Below are positions 27,516 to 37,878 of a stretch of 64,000 nt of DNA, one piece after another (the stretch's first letter is position 1; the number at the start of each line of letters is the position of its first letter). A program made the position numbers and the translations under genes. Source of the stretch: Varroa destructor (lineage: Eukaryota; Arthropoda; Arachnida; Mesostigmata; Varroidae); contig NW_019211454.1 of assembly GCF_002443255.2 (NCBI RefSeq), positions 61,794,823 through 61,858,822 of the forward strand. The letters run 5' to 3'. Under the pieces are notes generated by a model. It searched no databases and was not told the DNA's origin. It worked only from the letters and a program-made list of their open reading frames with translations.

Positions 27516-30310
27516 TCAAAGTCGGTAACATGTATTGTCTTTACTAGAGATTTCTAAATCGTCTACTCTCTGGTCTTCTGAGGCGATTCGGTCTACGGCG
27601 GCCTCGTCCATGGCACTCTCGTCTAAGCCAACATCAGGACTATTGACGAAATCGTTAATATCGCATTCTGCACAGCTTAATTCACTGGCATACTCTGAAC
27701 TATCACTGTCAAGTGATAACTTTCGGCTAAAGTTTATAAGGATGTCCTCTTTCATGCGTGGAAGGGATACAAAGCTTCCCAAGTTTCTAATTAAACTTTG
27801 ATCTTCCAAGCGTAATCCTAGGCGGTGAACATCTGCAATGAATAAATACATCAGGTCACATACATACCGTTTATGAGAGGTAAAAAATGTTGAAAAGGAG
27901 GTCGCTTGATGCCACATGTAATCTCAGGTCGAATCGATTCATATCGTATAGTATGATTTTGAGTTGAAGCCATTTTTGACTGTCTTTAGATACTTACCAT
28001 AAATGACTGACATGAAAGCACCCTGTACACCTTCACTGGTTGTAGCAGATGTCTCACGATACCTCATGAGGTTTTTCACTGCTAGCGTGACGGCTTCTTC
28101 AATATTCGTCTCATTAGGCTCGTCTACATTTCTGAAAAGGCAAAAACACAGCGGTAAATTGATTAACGATGTTTACCCATTTCATTTAGTGTTCTTCATT
28201 GCACTGTATACAGTCCACTGAATCGATTAGGATTTTATGTGTAATAAGTAATCAATTTTTTACTATGAATACTTTCTTATATTGTTTTCTAACAAACTGT
28301 CAGAATTTTGATGCAGGACAAAAAAGGAGGCAATGATACAGGTATAAAAAGCAACTTCTCGACAATGTGTGGATATAATCAGCGAGCGATCAGTATGAGC
28401 CTAGATGTACCTAGACACTAGTTTATATGACGAAAGTCACTCGAATTACCCACGAAGAAGGCTCAACTTTACGTATAGACACGAAAAAATTGCACAGGAC
28501 AACCATTAGCACGACATCGTAAGGTGTTAGTTTAATCAATATCCTGCAGATCGCACATGGCTCATACACTAGCGACAATCAGTTCATTGTCACAGACGCA
28601 ATTGTCTAGGCGATTGATAGCATCACTATGGACGTATTCGCCCAAGCGATACTCATATGAGTAAGCCATACGTTTCATCAAATCTGATAGCTTTCAATGG
28701 AAATTAAAACGTGTTGCACGTTAGCCAGATACTTACTGATCAGCTAATAATATCTAAGCACTGTTGACATATAGGATCTTGTTCACTGGCTGTTCCTGAT
28801 CAAACGCCGAAGTTAGCTATATATACAAAGGCAAAGATTATGTTAATGTTCCACGAAAAAGTTCATCGGAAATTTCATTTCGTTGAATCTAATACATGAA
28901 GAAACGTATGGCATATTCCGCATTAGGCAAACTACACAGATATGCCAAATGTAGCTTGGATATATTTTGCCCTTTTCAAATCCGAAACAGAAGAACGAAC
29001 GGCAATACGCCATCGGTTCGCTCGTGAGGTTTGTATTTGACCGGTATCAAAAGGGCGACACTCGTAAGCAGGTAGCAAATCTGCCAATTAAAATACATTA
29101 AGCCAAAGTGATGCGGGTCAGGTTCAGCATGTGCAGTGTTTAAAATTAACACTGCGATCTACTTTTAACACAGAAAAAATCTGATCAGTGATCGACTCAC
29201 CCGCTTCGTTGGTCCCGTTGCGTTCCGACAAGGTATCTGATCGTATTACTATTGAAGACCGGCTTCAGCTTCTGCAAAAGGGCAATCATATAGAGGAAGG
29301 AATCCCTGTCGCATACGTTAAACAAAAACAAAGCTCCGTGAGGCCGTGTGTGCGAACTGCAAAATAGAAGTGAAAGCTGTTAGAAAGACATCATGGCAGG
29401 TTGCGACCCATACGCCACACCGTTTTCTATTTATGACACAATATCGGCGAGAGAGAGAACGTAGGAAAATAAAAGCTTCGTTTGCTATCTGAATAGAAAC
29501 TGAGAAAGTCGGCCAATACCATTCGCCCAATTAAACGGGCGACTAATTCCAAGTGATAGAAGAATGGGCCAGCGGGGTGGACGACTGATACCTTTTGTCG
29601 GCAGCTTCAATGCTCAATCTAAAATTCATCCCCATTCATTTCCTCTTCTTGGTGTTTAGTCATCGAGAACGTCTTCCTGTTCATATCCTAGCGATAAAAA
29701 TGGAGCATATCTTGTACATTAATAATTAGAGCCGGGACTGTTAAATCGTCTTTTACTGTCCATTAGAGATCTCAACCGATCTATGCAAGTACATGCTCGT
29801 GATGAACTCACATACGAAGACGCCTAATGAGATCAATCTCCTCACGAATTTCATGCAGAACGACGCGCTTCAGGCAGTCGTCTAAGACGAGCGTCCGCTT
29901 CCGTTCCGGCATCCAGCTATCGATTAATGATGTGATACCAACACGCGCTTGGCCAAACAGAAATACTACCGCGATGCAGGAAATAAATAAAAATAATTTT
30001 ATTATTCAACGTATCGTTCTTGTTACGCTGCTAGTTAAGCGGGACTAGTTTTTGTGCTGATTGGCTCTTAAATGTAAGTTACCCTGTTACGACTAGTATT
30101 CGGCGGCGCATGTATAACTCCTAACAATTTCGCTTGTCCACTAAGTTAGCCAGTACGTGCGTGCTAGATACGCTGTATTGAAAACACACTATTTTCGAAC
30201 TTGTCCGTTCTGCACAGTTACGCTTGCTAAGAAGGAAAAACAAATAACTTACGCTCGATTCTATCGTAATGGACGCGTCCATCGGTCCGCCAAGAATTGG
30301 CTCGATACAT
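27516..30310 (-). CDS. Rab11-derived pseudo-GTPase (copy P1), five exons, 272 aa
   Basis: Minus-strand exons 30253-30310, 29812-29965, 29201-29356, 27998-28131 and 27516-27832 join in phases 1, 2, 2 and 1 into one open frame of 819 nt. Residues 20-34 align with the Rab11 P-loop strand but read GQARVGIT, with Ile replacing the nucleotide-binding Lys. No DTAG is left in the switch II region. NKxD has become TQRD (116-119). ETSA (149-152) is kept. Three introns sit at Rab11 positions with Rab11 phases, including an Asp split as G|AT before the last exon. A fourth intron lies just before SHTRPHGALFLF. After residue 168 comes a 104-residue acidic, serine-rich tail ending CYRL. The start is the first Met after an in-frame TGA. 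GTP binding is unlikely. Expression is unproven, but five joined open exons argue for a live gene. Confidence 0.8.
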
Positions 30311-30571
30311 ATTGTATGAGCTAGCTATCAGAATATCTTGTGACGGCAATCACCGAGTATTACTTAGAAGCGTTCGCACACTGTAGCTATGCCAGCAACA
30401 ACGACAAGATACGGCTTACATAATATATAGTCGGACTACATCCTTAATGAGCTCCACACCACACATCCGGTATGCCCCCTTCACTTCGCACTCAGTCACT
30501 CTACTTCACTCAAAAAAAAAAGCACAAACTGTAGTTTGAATCGTCGAATGACGGGCTGCTACTGAACAATT

Positions 30572-30597
30572 GGACAGACAGACAGACAGACGGACGA
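30572..30597. repeat. (ACAG)n microsatellite
   Basis: About five ACAG units with one degenerate GACG unit. Confidence 0.9.
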
Positions 30598-31179
30598 ATT
30601 AGTGGAAGCAGGATGAAATATGTACCGATGACATAGTAATTGTACTGCCTGTATAATGTTGTCATCGCTCGCAGAACATTCCGGTGACAATGTGGATCCC
30701 AGTGCAGTCTGCTGCCTGTTTTTCCTACCGCTACGTTAGCGCCAGCAGAGGCCGTGTGTTCACACGGGCCTAAGTGCTAAGCCATTCGAGAACGGCTTCC
30801 CGACAGAAGCTGGCTTTTGCCGTCATCTTTCTCGATTTTGCGGCGCTACTGATGATGACGGTTGGCCATTACTGCTCCAGTAAGTCAACTCCACAAATAC
30901 CACTGCTGATGTTGTGGCGTCATGCTATACTCAACAACCATATTCGAGAAGCGACGCCGCTGGCGTTCAATGGTCCTATTGCCACAGACACCCATGAGAG
31001 GCGGCTCTACGAACATCTCTCTCCGTCTCTCCCTGCGCTTCTCTTTTCTCGCTATTCCAAACGAAAATGAAATCTGTTTCATGTCTCACTCACCTCACAG
31101 GACGCAATTAGCATGTCACCCAACAGCATTTTGTTGTGAAACCATTTCCAGGTTGGTGAGTGCCGTACGTTAGTGCGCT

Positions 31180-31285
31180 GTGTTCTGGTGGTAGCCCAGC
31201 GGGTAGCCGGTCTACCTGATAAGTATAACGAAATGTATTGTTTTGTGTTCAAATTCAGGCACAGACAGATTCCTTTTCGTTCTGA
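31180..31285 (+). mobile_element. tRNA-derived SINE
   Basis: The plus strand has a box A (TAGCCCAGCGGG, 31192-31203) and a box B (GTGTTCAAATTC, 31245-31256) about 40 bases apart, followed by AGGCACAGACAG. This is the layout of a tRNA-derived SINE head. No well-paired tRNA cloverleaf can be drawn, so it is not a tRNA gene. It lies about 900 bp upstream of P1. Confidence 0.5.
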
Positions 31286-32766
31286 AAAAAAGTTAGCCTT
31301 CTGAAGTTAGACGTGAGGACCGAGTGGAGAACACGGAAACAATTTTTAAGCAGGTCTGCCAGAGACACATGCATACCGCACATAGAAACATAGCCAAACA
31401 CCCGAATCGTAACGGCTCGAGAAGTTGGCTACTGCACGGGAGTGTTCGTAAGCAGGTAGTCTTAATGCGTCGTCACTTCAATGCACAAATACGGCACACA
31501 ATCCAACGGATGTACAATGGCGGGAAAGCCCATACATCAGCTACGGCTTTCTAAGGTGTGGTTCAGCTTTCGCGTCATTCACTCCGTCTTGCTCTGGTCG
31601 GCCACTCTGTCTGTGGCGTCGAGCTGCCGCCGATAGCAGTCCTGCAAATGGTGGTGGTCGATGGGAATAGTAATAGCAGAGTGCAATGTCACGTCAAGTC
31701 GTGATTATTGCTGCTCGAAAAGCTGAAAAGGCCTACCCGCCAGTGTATACGTTCACCTGCCTCTAAAAACTCCTCACTATTGGCGGCAACAGCTTGAACA
31801 GCCGCGCCAACGGAAGAAACGCCGGGCATCAGTTTAGTGTCCGCGGCCCCTAACGCCGCAGCGACCGTAGCAGCCGTTTGAGTTCTGCTCCTATAGCAGA
31901 ACGAAGTATTGACGGCTGTTCTAGACGACTATGACGCGCGTTGCGACTGCGACGTTGGAGAGTGGCCATTCACTCTGATCCGGCGCCTGTGCTGACGGCG
32001 TCAACGGCAGCAATTCAACGGCTAGGGCATGTCAACGAATAACAGCGGTAGCTCGTCATGCCGCTGGCGTGTTGGTCTTGAGAACTGCTATATTTGCCGT
32101 TGCTGTTGTTGTTGTTATTGCCGCCAGCTTTGTTTCAGCAGCTAAAGACTACACTTTCAGTAGACGCTCCACTCGACTACCAGTTAACTACAGCAGTCGG
32201 GGGGGCAGATGGTGGTTATGGATACCCCGCTGTGTGACGCCGTTTCCACTACAACAACATTGACTGCTACTGCCCTTAATATTACAACTGCCACGCACAA
32301 ATTCACAGTTAGACGAAAAAGAACAGGATTTATGGAAACAGAAAGGGGGTGTACGTCGATCGGGCATCGAATATATCTTTTTTTTGGGCTGCTGTAGCTA
32401 CTTCGGCGGACTAGAGATAGGATAGGCGCGACTATGAACAAATGTTAATAGTAATGAAAGAAGCGCCACCGTTACAGCTGTCCAATAGTACACATTTACG
32501 TTCGGTCGGTCGTGAAGAATCGTCTTTGTTCGACGTTTGTCACTTACGCACGTGGAGTACCGCTAATAACAACACGAAGATGATGATGATGCCACGACCG
32601 AACGCCGGATGTCGGTGCCAAGGAAGATAGTCTCAGTCATTCAATTCAGCTGTGATTATTATTGTTTGATGATCGTCTATTGCTCAAGTATTTCAACGAT
32701 GGATGCTTTGGGATGTGGTGCGCTAGTAATATTTGCTACTTTTGCAGGCGGACTGACTCGGGCAGA

Positions 32767-32785
32767 GCTTGCTTGCTTGCTTGCT
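32767..32785. repeat. (CTTG)n microsatellite
   Basis: Four and a half CTTG units. Confidence 0.85.
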
Positions 32786-32975
32786 GATTATAGACAGAAA
32801 ATCTATTACTCAGAAGCGTTAGTGAATTAACTCGAAATTAGAAGCTCAGGTTCACATAGAAGATAACGTAATGAGTTACCGCAATCACTGCAGGCTGTCG
32901 ATTACTCCTATCATCATCACACGATACTTGTAACCACTGCTTCTTTTTAGTTCCATTATCACGTTCATTTTACAC

Positions 32976-32992
32976 TTTTTTTTTTTTTTTTT
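32976..32992. repeat. Poly-T tract
   Basis: Seventeen T in a row. Confidence 0.95.
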
Positions 32993-34287
32993 AATTTCCG
33001 GTTAAATTCCGAGTAAAAGCATTTTTACGCTAATTGCATATGACTCAAAGTTCAATAGTCAGCTTCTGTATACCTTATCTTTCTCATTGCCACCAATAAT
33101 TGTTTACCGTTATTAAATTCATTCGTTTGAAAAACGCGCTTATTAGTGAAATTTCTGTTTTTAAGTCTAGTAAATTGTTGGGCCTACCGTATAAGTTCAC
33201 TTTATAAGAATCCGTACTTTTAGGCCAGTTTTGGCATTAGTTCATAGTTTTTCTGAAATTCTGTTTGGATCTTTACCTCCGATCAGCAAATCTTTTAACG
33301 ATTTGTTCTGGATGGGGTTGTATTAAGCTCACAGCTTTTCCTTTGTGTCTTCTGAGCTTCGTCCAAAAGAACGTATTCACGTTAAAGACATGCTCCTTAT
33401 AGGATTTAGATGTTGATTATAGAGAGTTTAAGTTTGTATGTTGAAGAAGCAAGAATTAAAAATGCAAGAAAGAAAGAGCCAACGGTCTACTCACGAAGAA
33501 GGCCTTCCAACCTAAACACTATTGTTTTTGCTTAGTTAATATCCTAGTGGTTCTAAGATAATAACTTTACTGTCATGAACGCCTAGTTTTCGAAATATAG
33601 ATAAGTGAAGTTTGTTCAAATCGATCTAAACTTTAGTTTTAGTTGGTAATTTACAAAGGAGTGATTTTCCCTAGCATTTTTTTTTCTATAAGATCAAAAT
33701 AATGTGATGATAGGTTTTCATCCATTTTTGGTTCCAGCTTCGTGCTAAAACGTCATTTGAGGTAATGCTCCGAAGTACATGATTTACTATTTGCCATCCC
33801 GGTGACTCTGAAGTTAATAATAGTACTAGAATAGTGTTGTTACAAAAAAAAGCAGTGAAGTTGCGGTTCAGGATAATACGTGGGGTGCTATCTAATCGAC
33901 TAGTGTTAAAAAAATAATCAACCCAATTCCAGCGGGCGTGTTCATATTTGTTTATTCAATCATACATAAATGACATGATATTTGTCGGATTATAGAATTG
34001 TAATATGAAGCGTTTCTATTGAAAGTGGGAAATGTCATATTGAAATAGTTAACATTTACATATGAAGCTGCTTGCAAGGACGTACTCTTATTTAGCTATA
34101 AGGAATAATTTTCAAGATAGGATTACACTTATAATTTTTTGCTACTTAGTATAAACCTGTAAGGGCAAGTCGTAGTTTGCCATTTGATAGCAATCTTTTA
34201 AGCAGTTTGGTCGCACAGTAAATTCAGATTATCTTAGTACTGTGTTCTACGGTCCGGTAAGATCCGTGTTCTCTTTGCTAAACTCAT

Positions 34288-34479
34288 TTAATGATACACA
34301 GAGATTGGTACCGCTGCAGCGAGTAGGCTAACAAAATAAAAAGAAGTTGCAAGATATCTCCAAAAAATGGTAATTTTCAGGTTAAATGATGTATAAAAGA
34401 TTTGGACACAATCTTTGCTGAAACTGCTTGTGAATGAATCGCTATTAACTAAGTACAATATAGAAACAGATATGTTCAA
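34288..34479 (-). pseudogene. Possible Rab11-like copy P6
   Basis: A minus-strand frame reads SILYLVNSDSFTSSF, followed at the right distance by FNLKITIF. The matching P1 segments are ALFLFNVCDRDSFLYM and FNSNTIRYLV. A possible P-loop relic (IRVLGGQRSEV) lies about 500 bases upstream near 34.97 kb, beyond an A-rich tandem repeat. Weak evidence, resting mainly on the resemblance to P1. Confidence 0.3.
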
Positions 34480-34529
34480 ACGTGAATTTCGGTTGCATAT
34501 GCGACACTAGAAAACTAGAAAGGCCTTAA

Positions 34530-34675
34530 GGGACCAAAAGACCAAAAAGATACCCAAAAAACAACAAAAAAAAAACAAAGACACCAAAGAAATAAAAATA
34601 GCACATTAAGACACAAAAAAATCACCGAAAAGCCAAAGAGGCACTGAAAAGCCAAAATGACGCCAAAAGACTACG
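34530..34675. repeat. A-rich degenerate tandem repeat
   Basis: A purine- and A-rich stretch built of varied units such as GACCAAAAG, GACACCAAAG and AAAAGCCAAA, about 10-12 bases each. There is almost no T. Its strand asymmetry is sharp against both flanks. It lies between the possible P-loop relic and the second part of copy P6. Confidence 0.7.
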
Positions 34676-35380
34676 AGAGTGAGTCATTAAATGACCCGCA
34701 TCATCTTCACTGTTAATAAGGGCTGCACCTGGCAACGAATTCTTTTCAACATTTCTTTTCGTGGAGTCTAGAAATATCAAGGGCTAAAGTCTGCCTAATA
34801 AGATCAAAGCGAAGTTGCTTTAGTGCTCTACACGTGTTTAACCGTGGTTTCAAATATTTCCTTACATTTTTTATTGTTGAAACGAAACGACAACCAGCAA
34901 ATGATCCTTGATGTTGAATTTTAAGAATGTTCTTCAGGCAAAAGTGTACTTCACTTCGCTGGCCTCCGAGGACCCGAATGCTATAAAGAATTTGTCCTGT
35001 CTTGATGTGGATAAAGACACTGTGCTAGATTTCACATAGGTAGTTACAATCGCTTTTCTTTTGTATGAATTTTCTACAAGGAGAAACGTATGTATACAGA
35101 AAAATAGACGTCCCCCGTTTTTCCCTTTCCATCTAATATCTTACGATTATTAAGCTAATATTGGATGAAATTGGGGTTATCAGACACAGTTACATGTATC
35201 GTTGCAATAAACCGTTTACTGTTGTTGAGACATTTCACTTCTCTCTTTCTATAAATAAAATACCTGTTTTTCGAAATTAAAATACTTGTCAAAGCACATT
35301 GTTCAATTTACATGAAAACCTGCATTAATGTCTTACATTAATGCATCATTAGAGACCGAGAGAGACGGTAATGATGTTTG

Positions 35381-35648
35381 TTAATTTAAAAAATTAAAAA
35401 AAAACTTACTATACCACGATGCGGTAAATACACTAAAAATGTGAGATTGGTATGCAGCGAAAAAAGTTTTAGTAAACAGTAAAAACAAATTACTGCGATG
35501 GACGTTCTCTGCTGAAGTTTCCGCATCGTGCAAATGCAACGTTCCGTTATTTTTATTCGACGAAACGGTTCGTGTGGAAATGTCGGAGATTTCGAGTACT
35601 TCTTGGGAGTGTTCCCAACGGCTTTGGTGAGCTACGATTAATTAGAAC
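35381..35648 (-). pseudogene. Rab11-like copy P8, P-loop and switch II relics in two frames
   Basis: After an acceptor-like GTAATGCAG the minus strand reads VLINRSSPKPLGTLPRSTRN. This aligns without gaps to the 20 Rab11 residues V15-N34, with 9 identities including the final TRN. This frame stops at 35553. The next frame reads THLHDAETSAENVHR-like residues where Rab11 has [14 protein letters not shown], and stays open to a TAA at 35381. A frameshift therefore lies between the two. No later exons were found with certainty. The nucleotide-binding residues are destroyed. Confidence 0.5.
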
Positions 35649-37161
35649 CTGCATTACCGAAATCAGGCAACTACTGAAAAAACGATATCTAAGTAGAACT
35701 TCTACTATGTGGACCTTACTCCCCGCCTTTTTATTTATTTATTAAGCCGCGATTTTATTGAAGTTAGACTTCTGACCGTTACCATTATCTGATTATGATG
35801 ATGTCCACATTACGCCTGTTTTCAGTACTAATCCAGCAAGTAAAAATGACAATCAATCACAGCGTTCTTTGTAATTGTTCTGCTTATATAGTTATCATTT
35901 TAATTTCCAAGTAGCAATTAGCCAAAACATAATAATAATAAAACTATTTGTTCAACTTCGAGTTACAGCATCAAGTGGTGGCACCATGTCAATTCCAGCG
36001 CAATCCTTAGCCCGTCAAGGGCAGCGTCTGTAGGCTAGACTCCACAAAACCTAGAAATACGGCCAGTAAAATCGCGTCAGCATCAGAAGATAGTCTCAGT
36101 GAAGTGACCAGAGGAAGGGTGGATCCAGTCAAGCATTCAGCGAAGTTGAGTGCACGAAGGCGCTAAATCCAAGACGCCCACGAGTCACGAGTGTACCGAC
36201 TTAGCAGCACAGGCTAATAAGGAACAAGAAAGCGATACGTAAAAGATCTAAAAAGAAAACGTATAGTTAAGTGAGAACTATAACGAGAGAAATTTCTATC
36301 GACGAGCTGTTTTTATTATTGTTATTATTACTGAAGGTGCCACTGGGCAACAGTCATAACCAGATGGACGTAGAAGTACGTTGAAACAGATCAGGGTGCC
36401 CACGGGCAAAAGGAAACAAATGATGCGAGATGGTGAGTGAAAGTAGAACACAGATACTAGTCCCTCCACACCTCTCAGTTAGCTAGCCCCGACGCTGTCT
36501 ATGCTTCCCGTGAATCTTATAGATGTTTATATTTTTGGGCTCTTGCCTCACTACAATCGATCTTAAAAAGGTATAAGCCTATGCCAGTCCTATACGAAAC
36601 ATGGTGGCCTATGTTATATTTAGAAGCTGTTCTACTAGTATTATGCGTATCCGGAAGCTATAGGGCTGCCCGTTAGTGAAACTTCTTTCCCCTAAAAAGT
36701 CATTCTGTCAGTCCCTAGGATCCATCGCTTAGCTTGCGCTCTGTAAATACTGCCATACACATTTAATGTCAACCCAAGCGCACATGTGCGCCATTTAAAG
36801 GAACGTATTCTGATTCAATTTCTCCCCTGTATATTATAGTACATGGTTCTTTAGGATTTCACTGCGCTTCAATTTAATTGTAGTTGAAAATCAAATGTAT
36901 AATTAAGCTTAGTGTATATATTAAGTTACTTTTAGAAGGGTGGTTGCAGTCATCATCTTCACGACCATGCCACGTATTTCTGCGGGTGAAGTTGCTTGAT
37001 ACTTTCTAGGAACAGTCACCTCGTGTTTAATAGAGTTGCAATAAAAATAAGCTACGTAGTAAAATTCGAATTTCGTACAAATTTCGAATTATATTGAATG
37101 GATATAGGTGTTGGTCCATCGTGTTTTTATTTGTTGGTCATTTTATTTGATTTTATTTAAT

Positions 37162-37470
37162 TCAGATGTCGCTGACTAACTCCTTTATGCCACAGACTAA
37201 CAATATATTGTTAATGGAAATAAAAACCTTAAACCTAGAATTTGAGGTGTAAAACCGATAGGGCGGAGACATTTGTTTCACTCTTCCTCTTCCATATTCT
37301 TGTTGCTTAATTTTGCCAATGCCTAGACAATAGACAAATGTTTGATAAGCTTCAGACTGCTCGATCTGTTCCCGCACTGGTTCACTTCTACCTCCCAGTA
37401 ATACGTCGTACCGCAAGTTTGACGCCAAAGTGATTGAAGTAATTCTTTTTTTAAAGAGCGCACCATCTTG
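37162..37470 (-). pseudogene. Possible Rab11-like copy P7
   Basis: An open minus-strand frame from about 37470 to a TGA at 37162 contains ALFKK, then YDVLLGGRSEPVREQI at the P-loop position. About 40 residues on it reads GRGRVKQM against EGKTVKAQI, then ILLVCGIKE against ALLVYDIAK. Order and spacing follow Rab11 with roughly six residues missing. GKS and DTAG are absent. No splice acceptor separates the exon 1-like and exon 2-like parts. It lies just downstream of copy P2 on the same strand. By-eye alignment only. Confidence 0.4.
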
Positions 37471-37878
37471 ACAGCTTTAATAATTTCCTATCCGCGTCTT
37501 TAACACTTTAGACCAGCGCACAAAGGGGCTAACGTCAAAAATAGCAGGTTAACTACAGAACTGGGAAAAATCTTCCTCCTTTCGAGTAATAAGCACAGGA
37601 GCAGAACAGAATAAGACAGGGAGCGAAATATATTGGCATTGTGTAACGAACATATGGTCGCATTGTTTCTAATAGTCAACGGTCTTTTTTAGCTCGTGCA
37701 TTCAAACCACTGTTAGCCATTGTTGAGAGGTCACGCGCCTTTAATAGAATGAATTAGCGTTCATGGATGGATATATACGCAATGCGTCCCTGCTCGTTAA
37801 TCGATTTGGTGCAAAGCATTTCAGTGTTTTGCCCAGGAAGGGCAGCCGGCTTTGCGCAAACTAAATGTTATACTCCAA

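Larger units (their letters stand above)
30311..34287. other. Region upstream of P1, no gene recognised
   Basis: Holds the SINE, two microsatellites and a GC-richer stretch (30.7-32.6 kb) with CGCC- and GCAG-rich sequence. A promoter for P1 would lie near its left end but no TATA or initiator stands out. Confidence 0.45.
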
